Source: Pelosinus propionicus DSM 13327 (lineage in GTDB: Bacteria > Bacillota > Negativicutes > DSM-13327). From it: 64,000 nucleotides of DNA. Made by a program: the position numbers and the translations under genes. The notes beneath the pieces were generated by a model. It was not told the DNA's origin and made no database searches. It saw nothing but the letters and a program-made list of their open reading frames with translations. Shown piece by piece: positions 9,899 through 19,377 of the stretch; within the stretch, counting starts at the first letter, position 1, and every line of letters begins with the position of its first letter. Location of the stretch: contig NZ_FOTS01000009.1 of assembly GCF_900114615.1 (NCBI RefSeq), positions 62,001 through 126,000 on the forward strand. The letters are read 5' to 3'.

Positions 9899-11380
9899 TT
9901 ACTGAAAAGGATTTTCGTCTTTATACATCATAGAAGGTGGCTGATTAAAAGCAATATCCGCCACACCGAGCATCTTCATTGCTGCAAAGAGAATTTTACC
10001 CGCATGCTTAAAGGCAACGCCTGCATGGTGAGGAAACTGCTTACCGATTAATACATGGCGATAAAATCTACCCATTTCCTGTATGGCAAAAATGCCAATA
10101 CCGCCAAAGGATTTAGGATCCACGTCTATTATTGCCCCATTGGCTATATAACTTCGCAGCTGACAGTCAGATGTACTTTGAAGGCGAAATAAGCTAATAT
10201 CCCCTGGTCTTATGGCTCCTTCTAACGTTCCTCTGGTAATATCAGGCTCTTTGCTTGGTTCTAATAATCTATGCATGATGAGTTGATACTTCATCGCCGA
10301 ATCTTTCATACAGCAAGAAGGCGTATTTCCACAATGGAAACCCATGAAGAGATCGGTCAGTTGATACTTGGCAAACTTCACCTTATTCTTATCATACATG
10401 TCCTTGGGAACGCTGTTATTAATATCAAGTAAGGTAGCAGGCATATGCGTCGCACAAGTAATAATGTATTCACTTACTGCACCATAAATATCGGTTTCAC
10501 AAGCTGCAGGAATTCCCTTAGCCGCCAGTCTTGAATTTACATAACAGGGAACAAACTTGAATTGAGTCTGGAAAGCTGGCCAACATTTATTGGCAAATAC
10601 AGCATATTCTGATGCCCCAAGATTATTTCCCATCCAATCCAGCAGTGTCAGCTCATACTGAGCAAGTTTGGGAAGTATCCCTGGATAACCATTTCCTTCC
10701 TTAAGCTCATCGTTCATTTCTTCTATGATTGTAGGAATTCTTCGATCATTTTCATGTTTTATAAAAGATTCAAATAGATCTAATTCTGAATTTTCCATAA
10801 TTTCAATGCCTACATCATATAGAGGTTTAATTGGAGCATTACAGGCTAAAAAATCATGTGGTCTCGGTCCAAAACTAAATACCTTCAATTTTCCTAGTCC
10901 TAATATGACTCTGGCAATATTTTCGAAGTCCCCAATCATCACGGCAAGTTCATCAGCAATACCAACAGGATACTCAGGAATATAGGGAACTAACTTTCGT
11001 AATGATAGATTATAAGAGGCATTAAGCATACCGCAGTATGCATCACCACGACCCTTAATCAAATTAGCCTCTGTCTCTTCTGCCGCTGCAACAAACATTG
11101 CAGGTCCCCTAAACTTTTGAGCAAGAATTGTTTCTGGTCCTTCCGGTCCGAAATTTCCGAGATAAATAACCAATGCATTTACACCTGCTATTTGCAATTC
11201 TTCCAAGGCTTTAAGTACATCTTTCTCATTTTCAACAGCAGTTTGTGCTTCAAAAATTTCTATCTTCTCATTCTTACACGCCTCTACAACAGCTTTTCTT
11301 CGTTGCTTGCTAAGCTCCAGGGGGAAACAATCCCGACTGACAGCAACTATGCCAAGCTTTACCTTTGGGATATTAATCAT
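9899..11380 (-). CDS. L-fucose/L-arabinose isomerase-fold protein of unknown substrate
   Basis: About 493 residues from ATG 11380 (AAAGGAG nine bases before it; an ATG at 11386 is possible). The fold is that of the FucI/AraA C-terminal superfamily (COG2407 type). The N-terminal part looks like a ligand-binding Rossmann region (LGIVAVSRDCFPLE, NALVIYLGNFGPEGP). The C-terminal half has candidate metal ligands: Glu in ACETDIYGAV, Asp in LLDINN, His in GFHCGNTPSCC, and His in FPHHAGVAF. It sits between araA and the importer with a 33-bp gap to araA, so it is co-expressed with the arabinose enzymes. AraA itself is present and complete, so this second isomerase-like protein must act on another sugar or be non-catalytic. 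I cannot name the substrate. Confidence 0.8.
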   Translation of the reverse strand: MINIPKVKLGIVAVSRDCFPLELSKQRRKAVVEACKNEKIEIFEAQTAVENEKDVLKALEELQIAGVNALVIYLGNFGPEGPETILAQKFRGPAMFVAAAEETEANLIKGRGDAYCGMLNASYNLSLRKLVPYIPEYPVGIADELAVMIGDFENIARVILGLGKLKVFSFGPRPHDFLACNAPIKPLYDVGIEIMENSELDLFESFIKHENDRRIPTIIEEMNDELKEGNGYPGILPKLAQYELTLLDWMGNNLGASEYAVFANKCWPAFQTQFKFVPCYVNSRLAAKGIPAACETDIYGAVSEYIITCATHMPATLLDINNSVPKDMYDKNKVKFAKYQLTDLFMGFHCGNTPSCCMKDSAMKYQLIMHRLLEPSKEPDITRGTLEGAIRPGDISLFRLQSTSDCQLRSYIANGAIIDVDPKSFGGIGIFAIQEMGRFYRHVLIGKQFPHHAGVAFKHAGKILFAAMKMLGVADIAFNQPPSMMYKDENPFQ

Positions 11381-11434
11381 TGTCATGATCTCCTTTATCA
11401 TTTGCTCTTAGATTATTCATTGTTCTTCAATCAG

Positions 11435-12937
11435 TTATTTTGCCAAATGATAATATAAATCGTTCCACCGAAGCTCTTTCTTGAGTTCATGAATTTTAGT
11501 CTCATGATTAATCAAAACGAATTCGATTCCAGCTATTTCACTAAAATCTTCTAAATGTTCCTTCGTTACCGCTTGGCTAAAGCCGCTATGATGGGCTCCA
11601 CCTGCCAAAATCCAAGCTTGTGTACCAACCTTAAGATCAGGCTGTGGCACCCATAAGGCTCTAGCAACTGGCAGCTTGGGTAAATCATAATCGGGATTCA
11701 CTACATCTAGTTCATTAACTATCAATCTAAAACGACTGCCCATATCAATAATTGTTGCATTAAGCCCCCTGCCAGCGGCTACATTGAACACTAATCTAAC
11801 AGGATCATCCTTACCGCCAATAGAGAGGGGATGAATTTCCATTGAAGGTTTTTTATTTGCAATTGATGGACATACTTCCAGCATATGAGAACCAAGTACC
11901 TTCATATTGCCATCTTCTAAGTGATAGGTGTAATCTTCCATGAAAGAGGTTCCGCCTATAAGACCATAAGACATTACTTTCATGGCTCTAATGAGCACTG
12001 CCGTCTTCCAATCTCCTTCACCGCCAAAACCATACCCAGCTGCCATTAAGCGCTGGCAAGCCAATCCTGGTAATTGTGATAAACCATATAAATTTTCAAA
12101 ATTTGAGGTAAATCCTTTGAAATTACCTTCTTCCAGGAATTGCCTCATACCTAATTCAATCTTAGCGGCATCTTTTAAGGAAGCCCGCTTTGCCCCGTCT
12201 TGCGCTAATTCAGGCTGTATCTCATAGGATTCTTCATATTCAGCAACCAATGAGCGAATTTCCGCATTGCTGACACCATCCACATATTTAATAAGATCCC
12301 CTAGGGCATATCCATTGACGGAGTATCCAAACTTCATCTGTGCCTCAACCTTGTCACCTTCCGTCACGGCAACTTCTCGCATATTATCACCAAAGCGAGC
12401 AAATTTAGCCCCCTGTAAATCATTCCACGCTAACGCTGCTCCACACCAAACAGCCAGCTTCTGAATGACAGCTTCATCCTTCCAGTATCCAACAATAACT
12501 TTACGCGCTCTTTTCATTCTGGTGCAAATAAATCCAAATTCTCGATCCCCATGAGCAGATTGATTGCTATTCATGAAGTTCATATCGATGTCTGACCAAG
12601 GAATATCACGATTGTACTGGGTATCAAGATGAGCCAATGGCTTATTTAATATATTCAGGCCATTAATCCACATTTTGGCTGGTGAGAAGGTGTGCATCCA
12701 GGCAATCAGTCCAATACAATTTTTCGAGGTATTGGCTTCAACGCAAAGATCATATATGGCATCTGAACTGGTTAATACAGGTTTAAAGATAACCTTTACA
12801 GGTATTTTCTCATTTTCCCCAAGTGATGCAGCAATCGTCTGTGAATGCTTTGCTACCTCTTTTAGCGTTTCCTCACCATAAAGATGCTGGCTGCCAGTTA
12901 TAAACCATACTTCTTTGTTTTTTAGATTTGTAAACAT
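11435..12937 (-). CDS. araA: L-arabinose isomerase
   Basis: 500 residues, the usual AraA length, opening with the hallmark [15 protein letters not shown]. It converts L-arabinose to L-ribulose in the cytoplasm. Further diagnostic stretches are [22 protein letters not shown], the catalytic Glu region around [12 protein letters not shown], and [10 protein letters not shown] near the end. AAAAAGGAGG precedes the ATG. It follows araD by 33 bp in an araB-araD-araA order. Confidence 0.97.
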   Translation of the reverse strand: MFTNLKNKEVWFITGSQHLYGEETLKEVAKHSQTIAASLGENEKIPVKVIFKPVLTSSDAIYDLCVEANTSKNCIGLIAWMHTFSPAKMWINGLNILNKPLAHLDTQYNRDIPWSDIDMNFMNSNQSAHGDREFGFICTRMKRARKVIVGYWKDEAVIQKLAVWCGAALAWNDLQGAKFARFGDNMREVAVTEGDKVEAQMKFGYSVNGYALGDLIKYVDGVSNAEIRSLVAEYEESYEIQPELAQDGAKRASLKDAAKIELGMRQFLEEGNFKGFTSNFENLYGLSQLPGLACQRLMAAGYGFGGEGDWKTAVLIRAMKVMSYGLIGGTSFMEDYTYHLEDGNMKVLGSHMLEVCPSIANKKPSMEIHPLSIGGKDDPVRLVFNVAAGRGLNATIIDMGSRFRLIVNELDVVNPDYDLPKLPVARALWVPQPDLKVGTQAWILAGGAHHSGFSQAVTKEHLEDFSEIAGIEFVLINHETKIHELKKELRWNDLYYHLAK

Positions 12938-12970
12938 TATTGCAGTCCTCCTTTTTCTTATCCCATATTA

Positions 12971-13666
12971 TTACATCTTGTTTTGTCCATAATAAGCGTT
13001 TTCGCCATGTTTTCTTAAAAAGTGTTTATCCAATAACAGCTTATCCATAGCTTTGACCTCTGGATTCGTTGAACAAGTATAAAAGGCCATTTTTGCCAAC
13101 TCTTCTAAAACTACAGCATGATAGACTGCATCATGAACATCTTTTCCCCAGGAAAAAGGTCCATGATTGGCAACTAGAACCCCCGGAACATGAAGCGGCT
13201 TTTTCTGCTCAAATTGTTCCACAATCACATTACCTGTTTCTTCTTCATATTCCCCTTGAATTTCTTCTTTAGTTAGATTACGCGTACAAGGAACTTCGCC
13301 ATAAAAATAATCTGCGTGAGTGGTACCAAATGCTGGAATCGATTTTCCTGCCTGGGCCCACGCTGTAGCGCAGGTAGAATGAGTATGAACAACACCGCCA
13401 ATAGCAGAAAAGTTACGATATAAGACTAAATGAGTGGGCGTATCTGAAGAAGGTCTGAGGCTTCCCTCCACCTGGTTTCCCTCCAAGTCCAGAACGACCA
13501 TATCCTGAGGCCGCATCGCATCATATTCTACACCACTAGGCTTGATCACGATCAAGCCCTTTTCCCTGTCAATGCCACTGGCATTCCCCCATGTAAATAC
13601 AACTAATCCGTGTTTTTGTAAATTCATATTTGCTTGCCATACTTGATCTTTCAGTTCCTCTAACAC
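12971..13666 (-). CDS. araD: L-ribulose-5-phosphate 4-epimerase
   Basis: 231 residues of the class II aldolase/epimerase family, starting at GTG with AGGAGG 11 bases upstream. Zinc-binding and phosphate-binding motifs are visible: [39 protein letters not shown], and [11 protein letters not shown]. It converts L-ribulose 5-phosphate to D-xylulose 5-phosphate, the last step specific to arabinose. It begins 21 bp after the araB stop. Confidence 0.96.
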   Translation of the reverse strand: MLEELKDQVWQANMNLQKHGLVVFTWGNASGIDREKGLIVIKPSGVEYDAMRPQDMVVLDLEGNQVEGSLRPSSDTPTHLVLYRNFSAIGGVVHTHSTCATAWAQAGKSIPAFGTTHADYFYGEVPCTRNLTKEEIQGEYEEETGNVIVEQFEQKKPLHVPGVLVANHGPFSWGKDVHDAVYHAVVLEELAKMAFYTCSTNPEVKAMDKLLLDKHFLRKHGENAYYGQNKM

Positions 13667-13687
13667 AACAATCTGAACCTCCTTCTC

Positions 13688-15385
13688 TTACTTCTCAAGC
13701 ATTTTACTTTTTATAACTTTTGTATTTTTCTTAATTTCTTTGAGTCGCTTCATAACATCATTAGCACCACGGCCAAAATAGTCATGTAGGATTTTATATT
13801 CTGCATACAGCTTTTTATAACGAGCAACATTTTCTGGATTCGGTGTATAAACCTGTTTTATACTCGTCATCTTAGCGGCTGCATCAAAAATAGTGTCATA
13901 TCCCCCAGCTTCTTTGCCTGCTGCAACTGCACCAAACATCGCAGCTCCTAGTGCAGGCGTCTGCAAAGAGGTAGCAACACGAATCTCTAAGCCCGTTGCA
14001 TCTGCATAAATTTGCATTAGCATATTATTTTTTTGAGATAAACCACCACATGCATACAATTGTTCAATTGGCACCCCTGCATTGATAAATGTTTCGACAA
14101 TCATATTGGTTCCAAAGGCAGTGGCTTCTATCAGTGCCCGATAAATTTCTTCTGGTTTGGTAAGTAAGGTAGCTCCTAGCAAAACTCCCGTAAGATTCGT
14201 ATCAACAAGTACCGAACGATTCCCATTCCACCAATCAAGAGCTAATAAGCCACTTTCCCCAGGTACAAATTTGCTAGCTTTCTCTTCAAGTAAGTGATGA
14301 ATATTAATATTTCTCTCACTTGCTTGAGCAAAGTAGCTGCCAGGGACGCAGTTTGCTACAAACCATTCAAAAATATCTCCTACAGCAGACTGACCAGCCT
14401 CATAACCAAAATAGCCGCCAACAATACCATCCTCGACTACACCACACATACCATCCACGTTTTTTTCTTCTTCACCTAAGACTAAATGACAAATGGATGT
14501 TCCCATACTCATGACCATTTTTCCTGGTGTAACAACCCCTGCCGCTGGAACAGCAGCATGAGCATCTACATTACCTACTGCTACAGCCGTTCCTGCTTTT
14601 AGTCCCATTTGTTTGGCCATACCAGAAATCAAGCCTCCGGCTTTACTGCCAATCGCAATAATATCGCTGCTTAATTTTTCTGCCACTAGATTTTCCAATC
14701 TAGGATCCAAGGCTTTAAAAAAATCCTTTCCAGGATATCCGTCTTTTTTATGCCATATTGCCTTATAGCCAGCAGTGCAGCTATTACGTACATCAATTCC
14801 GGTCATTTGCATGGTTACCCAGTCAGTAGCTTCCATAAACCGATCAGCTGCTTCATAAATCTCAGGAGCCTCGTCAAGAATTTGCCAAATTTTCGGAATT
14901 ATCCATTCAGAAGAAATCTTGCCGCCGTACCGAGCTAAGAACGTCTCTCCACGGCTAGCTGCAATGCGATTTAACGAATTAGCTTCATCTTGCGCAGCAT
15001 GATGCTTCCACAGTTTAACCCAAGCGTGAGGATTATTTCGATACTCTGGAAGCTGACATAAGGCCCTACCATCTTTAGCTACAGGAAGCATCGTACAAGC
15101 AGTAAAGTCAATTCCCAGGCCAATTACATCTGCTGAATCTATCTGAGAATCCTTTAAAACCTGTGGTACTGCTTGATACAAAACATCTAAATAGTCCTCT
15201 GGATTTTGCAATGCCCAATCATGCTCTAACTGAATAGCAGTGCCTGGTAATTGTTTGTCAATTACACCATCGGCATAGGGTACTACTGCAGTCGCAATTT
15301 CCTTGCCAGTTTCCACCTCAACAAGCATGGCTCTACCGGACTGCGTCCCATAATCAATTCCAATACTATACTTTTTATTTCCCAT
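13688..15385 (-). CDS. araB: Ribulokinase
   Basis: 565 residues of the FGGY kinase family. The N-terminus [17 protein letters not shown] and the TACTMLPV stretch are typical of AraB rather than xylulokinase. The second domain has [29 protein letters not shown], and ACGGLSQKN. It phosphorylates L-ribulose at O5 using ATP. AAAAGGAGG is well placed. It heads araB-araD-araA, with a 487-bp upstream region that probably holds the operon promoter and operators. The C-terminus carries a lysine-rich tail of about 25 residues. Confidence 0.97.
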   Translation of the reverse strand: MGNKKYSIGIDYGTQSGRAMLVEVETGKEIATAVVPYADGVIDKQLPGTAIQLEHDWALQNPEDYLDVLYQAVPQVLKDSQIDSADVIGLGIDFTACTMLPVAKDGRALCQLPEYRNNPHAWVKLWKHHAAQDEANSLNRIAASRGETFLARYGGKISSEWIIPKIWQILDEAPEIYEAADRFMEATDWVTMQMTGIDVRNSCTAGYKAIWHKKDGYPGKDFFKALDPRLENLVAEKLSSDIIAIGSKAGGLISGMAKQMGLKAGTAVAVGNVDAHAAVPAAGVVTPGKMVMSMGTSICHLVLGEEEKNVDGMCGVVEDGIVGGYFGYEAGQSAVGDIFEWFVANCVPGSYFAQASERNINIHHLLEEKASKFVPGESGLLALDWWNGNRSVLVDTNLTGVLLGATLLTKPEEIYRALIEATAFGTNMIVETFINAGVPIEQLYACGGLSQKNNMLMQIYADATGLEIRVATSLQTPALGAAMFGAVAAGKEAGGYDTIFDAAAKMTSIKQVYTPNPENVARYKKLYAEYKILHDYFGRGANDVMKRLKEIKKNTKVIKSKMLEK

Positions 15386-15583
15386 ATCACTGACCTCCTT
15401 TTATTAAATCGTGACACTAACATTAAAAAATATTGTTTATTAGTTCAACTTCACAAAGGCTAACCAATTTAATATTTTAGAAAACGATTGGTGTTAGGAA
15501 TAAATGCTTTTTCTCGGAAATGGAAACACAATCCAATAGTTAATAAATTAAATTTATTATATTATTTAATTTTGAATTTGTTA

Positions 15584-15621
15584 TATGGAATTATATTCTT
15601 CATAACTTGTATAATTCCATA
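15584..15621 (-). promoter_or_regulatory. Inverted repeat upstream of araB (12-bp arms)
   Basis: Arms TATGGAATTATA (15584-15595) and TATAATTCCATA (15610-15621) are perfect over 12 bp with a 14-nt spacer. The region is very AT-rich and lies about 200 bp before the araB start. It is a candidate operator or mRNA leader element; the protein that binds it is unknown. Confidence 0.5.
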
Positions 15622-15644
15622 ATATTTATAATACGCGTCCATAT

Positions 15645-15684
15645 TATAAAACAATTAATTAAATATTAAATTAATTGTTTTATA
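15645..15684 (-). promoter_or_regulatory. 40-bp perfect palindrome upstream of araB, candidate operator
   Basis: Arms of 16 bp (15645-15660 and 15669-15684, core ACAATTAATT / AATTAATTGT) pair perfectly around an 8-nt AT centre. On the minus strand a TATAAT hexamer begins inside the palindrome edge (complement of 15642-15647), so a repressor here could block a promoter; no good -35 is seen. The remaining intergenic DNA (15386-15872) holds the second inverted repeat and a hairpin after galM, and no gene. Confidence 0.55.
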
Positions 15685-15747
15685 AATACGCTATATATTT
15701 TGGATTTCCTCCTTTTGCACAACATTTTTTCTTAAATATAATAAATC

Positions 15748-15794
15748 TCCCTCTATAGACAGGTATTGGTTTAATAACCCTGTTTGTAGAGGGA
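15748..15794 (-). terminator. Hairpin after galM, probable terminator
   Basis: TCCCTCTA...ACAGG pairs with CCTGT...TAGAGGGA in a stem of about 14 bp with a small internal loop. The T-run that follows on the minus strand is weak (ATTTATTATATTT). Confidence 0.55.
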
Positions 15795-15872
15795 GCATCT
15801 ATTATACATTTCTTGTTTAAACTCTTTTTTCGTATTTAGGTCCGTACACACATCTGCTCAATCACATCGTCA

Positions 15873-16925
15873 TTACAGTGCTACATTAAAAGTGTATTTC
15901 GTCGTTGTGGTAGAAATTTGATCTTTCTGCAGAATGCAGGGTGGAAAATCCGAATGATGAATTGCGTCAGGAAGCCCCTGAGTTTCAAGACACAATCCTA
16001 AATAACGTCGAGATTTTACCCCATAGATATCAAAATCATTTGGTATGTAATTTCCCGTATAGAGTACTACACCCACTGCATCTGTTTCAATTGTCAAAAT
16101 GCGTCCGCTTTCCTCATCCTGTAAGACAATTTCGCTATCATGATTACTGTCTAAAATAAAAGGATGGTCATAGCCTTGGCCGGCTATCGTATTTTGGGGA
16201 TGATCCGAATTAATTCCCTCCATTATTTTCCGGCTATTTCTAAAGTCAAAAACAGTATCTGTAACATCCAGCAGCTTACCAGTAGGAAGCAGCTGCTGTG
16301 TTAATTCTAAAAAGCGACTACTGTTTATTTTTAAACTGTGCTGAGAGATATCATGTTTGCAATTACCGCTTAAATTAAAATATGTATGATTTGTAGGATT
16401 GAACAACGTAGTTTTATCTGACTGCCCCCGATAATGAATGATGAATTCATTCTTGTTATTTAATGTATAGGTGATTTGGGTTGTTAATACTCCTGGATAT
16501 CCCTCTATCTCGTCTAAACTAGTATGTGAAAATTTGATCGTATCTTCTTGTACTTTATCAATCACCACTGCATCCCATATTGCATTATGAAACCCCTTTG
16601 GACCACTATGTAGATTATTGGGGCCATCATTTTGGGGCAAGATATGTTTTTTTCCCTCTAATACAAACTGTGCATCACGTATTCTACCAGCTACTCTTCC
16701 CACAGCTGCACCAGCAAATAACGAACTTCTTTGGTAATCTGCTAGGTCTTGAAATCCAATTACAATATTTTCATAATTGCCCTTACGGTCAGGTATTATA
16801 ATCTTAGTAATAATGCACCCATAATTCAAACAAGAAATCTCTACACCATTATCATTTTTAAACACATATTCGTATATCTCTTGTTTTTCTACCTTGCCAA
16901 ATAGTCGCTTACTAATTGACATCAT
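15873..16925 (-). CDS. galM: Aldose 1-epimerase (galactose mutarotase family)
   Basis: About 350 residues. The longest frame reaches 17003, but AAGGGAG lies just before the ATG at 16925 and a terminator hairpin occupies 16971-17006, so the shorter form is chosen. GalM motifs are present: NYGCIITKIIIPDR, NNLHSGPKGFH, NPTNHTYFNLSG (catalytic His), GQGYDHPF, and CLETQGLPDAIHH with the catalytic Glu. It interconverts alpha and beta anomers of free aldoses and probably assists arabinose or galactose entry. It is upstream of araB on the same strand but separated by a hairpin and 487 bp, so it is likely a separate unit or a read-through partner. Confidence 0.92.
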   Translation of the reverse strand: MMSISKRLFGKVEKQEIYEYVFKNDNGVEISCLNYGCIITKIIIPDRKGNYENIVIGFQDLADYQRSSLFAGAAVGRVAGRIRDAQFVLEGKKHILPQNDGPNNLHSGPKGFHNAIWDAVVIDKVQEDTIKFSHTSLDEIEGYPGVLTTQITYTLNNKNEFIIHYRGQSDKTTLFNPTNHTYFNLSGNCKHDISQHSLKINSSRFLELTQQLLPTGKLLDVTDTVFDFRNSRKIMEGINSDHPQNTIAGQGYDHPFILDSNHDSEIVLQDEESGRILTIETDAVGVVLYTGNYIPNDFDIYGVKSRRYLGLCLETQGLPDAIHHSDFPPCILQKDQISTTTTKYTFNVAL

Positions 16926-16970
16926 TTTCACTCCCTTGTGTAATATATAGGGCATCCTACGTTTACTAAG

Positions 16971-17006
16971 AGAGCATATCAGCAACTTAGCTGACATGCC
17001 CACTCT
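16971..17006 (-). terminator. Hairpin after the D,D-carboxypeptidase gene
   Basis: GCTGACATGC...and AGAGCATATCAGC form a stem with a loop around CTTA. It lies 23 bp beyond the stop codon of the gene above. The T-run is short. Confidence 0.5.
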
Positions 17007-17028
17007 TTATATTATTCTAATTCTTGTG

Positions 17029-17847
17029 TTATTTAGTTCGTTGTAACGCTATTTGCTCAAAGCCATAGTCAAGCAGTTTAGAAGCGTCTGTCCAGCGGTA
17101 ATCGCTATTTAATATAACGGCTATTAATTGTACATCGCCTCGTTTTGCAGAAGCCACTAAGCAATCACCTGCATCATTAGTATAGCCTGTTTTCACTCCA
17201 TTGCTCCCCAAATATGTCTTTAATAATTTATTCGTATTGCGTACATGAATTGTACTTCGGTTTAGAAAGTTAACATCATATTCTTGAGTGGATACAATTT
17301 TTGCAAAATCAGGATTTTTCATCCCATATGCTGTAATTAATCCAAGATCATAAGCAGTAGTAAAATGATTTATTGGATCAGGCAGTCCATGAGGATTGGT
17401 AAAATGAGTATTTGTTGCTCCGATTTTTTCTGCGTTGTTATTCATGATCTCCACGAAAGCGGGTATTGATCCTGCTATATGATCAGCGATAGCTTCTGCT
17501 GCATCATTACCTGACACCAACATCATACCGTACAATGCATTTTTTAGCGTTAATTGATTCCCTGCTTTAAGTTCGAGGCTTGACCCTTCACAAGCTGCCT
17601 CACTAGAACTTACAGTAATGATATCATTCAAATTGCCTTTTTCTAACGCAGTAATCAATGTCATGATCTTAGTAGTACTTGCTGGATACATAATACCTTT
17701 TGAATTCTTTTCAAATAAAACCTGATTGGTATTGACCATTATTACGATGGCCGCTTCAGCCTCTACTTGAGGGGGCGCTGGAGCGGCAAAAGCAATATTT
17801 ACCCCTAAGATCATGCATAAAAATAATAGTATAAGTCGACGATGCAT
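17029..17847 (-). CDS. D-alanyl-D-alanine carboxypeptidase, short form
   Basis: 272 residues with a cleavable signal peptide (1-21). All three penicillin-binding motifs are present: S57-T-T-K60 (MYPASTTKIM), S112-G-N (MMLVSGNDAAE) and K219-T-G (GVKTGYTND). It trims the terminal D-Ala from peptidoglycan stem peptides outside the membrane. The protein ends about 50 residues after KTG. It therefore lacks the C-terminal beta domain and amphipathic anchor of the usual 380-400 residue DacA/DacF, which points to a soluble or periplasmic enzyme. The start is 54 bp after the TPR gene. Confidence 0.93.
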   Translation of the reverse strand: MHRRLILLFLCMILGVNIAFAAPAPPQVEAEAAIVIMVNTNQVLFEKNSKGIMYPASTTKIMTLITALEKGNLNDIITVSSSEAACEGSSLELKAGNQLTLKNALYGMMLVSGNDAAEAIADHIAGSIPAFVEIMNNNAEKIGATNTHFTNPHGLPDPINHFTTAYDLGLITAYGMKNPDFAKIVSTQEYDVNFLNRSTIHVRNTNKLLKTYLGSNGVKTGYTNDAGDCLVASAKRGDVQLIAVILNSDYRWTDASKLLDYGFEQIALQRTK

Positions 17848-17901
17848 ATCCGTTGCCTCCGATTTATTTTGACCGCAAACATAACTCTGGTCAGTTTCAA
17901 A

Positions 17902-19254
17902 TTAAGCTTCTTTCTCTAATTGGCTTTCCTCTAATAATTCTTTCATTTCATCTTGTTGTTTATATAAATAACCATGTTCCCAGTTTAAACTCATGGCCTT
18001 TTCAAAGTCTGCAATCGCATTTGTTATATCATCTATATGCTGATGTGCACGAGCCTTTCGTGCATATAGCAATGCTCGATTTGCATAAGCAGCATCATAT
18101 TCAGGTTCTAATGCAATTACTTGACTATAATCATGGATCGCAGCCAAGAATTCTTCTGAAAGATGTCCATATGTGAGATGGTCATGTTTTTCAAGAGCTT
18201 GTTTCTCTTTATGTAATGCTATTTCGTCATATAATTCACCACGCCCGAAATATCCAGCTGCAAGATTAGGTGCCAGTCGAATCGCCTCTGAATAATCGGC
18301 TAACGATTTATCTTTTACCCGCAAGTTGCGGTGGTAGCATTTACCTCGATGAATATAAGCTGCCGATTCATTCGGATTTACCTCAATTGCCACTGTGAAA
18401 TCTTCCAATGCATCTACATATTGGTGCAATGTGCTGTACAACAAACCTCGTTGTATTAACGCATCATAATGCTTAGGATTTGCAGCTAATACCTTTGTAA
18501 AAGCGTTGCAGGCTCTTACCCAATCGTTCTGTGCAACTAGCGCCATTCCATATAAATAGTCACGCTGTTCATGGTTTTCCATTAATTGCTGACCTTTGCT
18601 CTTTCTTTCCTCCAATTTTATTTTCGATTGCTTTTCACAATATTGCTGTATGTTTGCAATTACTTCTGGTATATTGATTTCTTCATATTTTACCAAACTC
18701 TTTTTAATATATTGAGACTCAAGAGCTGCACTAGCAGAATCTTTGGACAACGATTGTTTATTAAATCGATCTCCTCTTGTCAATAAAATACGCTGTTCTA
18801 ATTCCAAATGCAAATCAGTAAGGGTCTTACCTGCACCAGTCAAGCTCTTATACCGGATCAATTGTTCTTCAAATAATTGATTAAACAGTCTTTCATCCAC
18901 ATAAAGTACAGTGTGGAACTTCTCTGCTATCCATTCGCGAATCGGAAGAGCAATTTGCTTTGCAAGCTCTGGCTGCTCCTTGTCTAACCAGATTTCAACT
19001 CGATAATAGGTATACGCAGCAATTTCAAAGATCGTAGCATCTCCTAGGTATTGCTTGGATACTTCTAACATTTGGTCATCCTGCCCTTTTATGTCATGCT
19101 TTCCCCAAGAAACAGCTGTCTGTATGAGTCCTAGAAATAACACGTAAACATCTGGATTTTCAATGTCCACTTTCTTAATTTCTTGTAGTATCCATTTCCG
19201 AACCATCGAATTTTTTTCCGTATTTTTTGCAAATAACCACGAAAAGATACTCAA
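17902..19254 (-). CDS. TPR-repeat protein of unknown role
   Basis: About 450 residues. An ATG at 19305 opens the longest frame, but AAAGGAGGG sits just before a TTG at 19254 (MSIFSWLFAKNTEKN), which is the better start. The C-terminal 220 residues hold at least four tetratricopeptide repeats (ACNAFTKVLAANPKHYDALI, ALEDFTVAIEVNPNESAAY, SLADYSEAIRLAPNLAAGY, IHDYSQVIALEPEYDAAY). The N-terminal half is alpha-helical and unrecognised. No signal peptide is obvious, so it is probably a cytoplasmic scaffold. It may share a transcript with the carboxypeptidase downstream. Confidence 0.85.
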   Translation of the reverse strand: MSIFSWLFAKNTEKNSMVRKWILQEIKKVDIENPDVYVLFLGLIQTAVSWGKHDIKGQDDQMLEVSKQYLGDATIFEIAAYTYYRVEIWLDKEQPELAKQIALPIREWIAEKFHTVLYVDERLFNQLFEEQLIRYKSLTGAGKTLTDLHLELEQRILLTRGDRFNKQSLSKDSASAALESQYIKKSLVKYEEINIPEVIANIQQYCEKQSKIKLEERKSKGQQLMENHEQRDYLYGMALVAQNDWVRACNAFTKVLAANPKHYDALIQRGLLYSTLHQYVDALEDFTVAIEVNPNESAAYIHRGKCYHRNLRVKDKSLADYSEAIRLAPNLAAGYFGRGELYDEIALHKEKQALEKHDHLTYGHLSEEFLAAIHDYSQVIALEPEYDAAYANRALLYARKARAHQHIDDITNAIADFEKAMSLNWEHGYLYKQQDEMKELLEESQLEKEA

Positions 19255-19346
19255 AACCAACCCTCCTTTTATTATATTAATTATCGCATAATTTGGAAAA
19301 TACACAACCCTAAAGAAACAGGATTTGCTCTAATGCCTGATCTTGA

Positions 19347-19377
19347 ATAAAAAGGGTCAAGCAGATTACTGCCTGAC
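19347..19377 (-). terminator. Rho-independent terminator after the PfkB gene
   Basis: GTCAGGCAG TAAT CTGCTTGAC, one mismatch, followed by CCTTTTTATT on the minus strand. It starts one base after the PfkB stop codon. Confidence 0.8.

Noticed and set aside
15475-15500. Possible catabolite-responsive element (GAAAACGATTGG) before araB
   Set aside because: Key positions of the cre consensus do not match, and CcpA control is not established for this group.
16925-17003. Longer galM start at 17003
   Set aside because: It would lie in the hairpin after the upstream gene and has no Shine-Dalgarno sequence, while 16925 has AAGGGAG.
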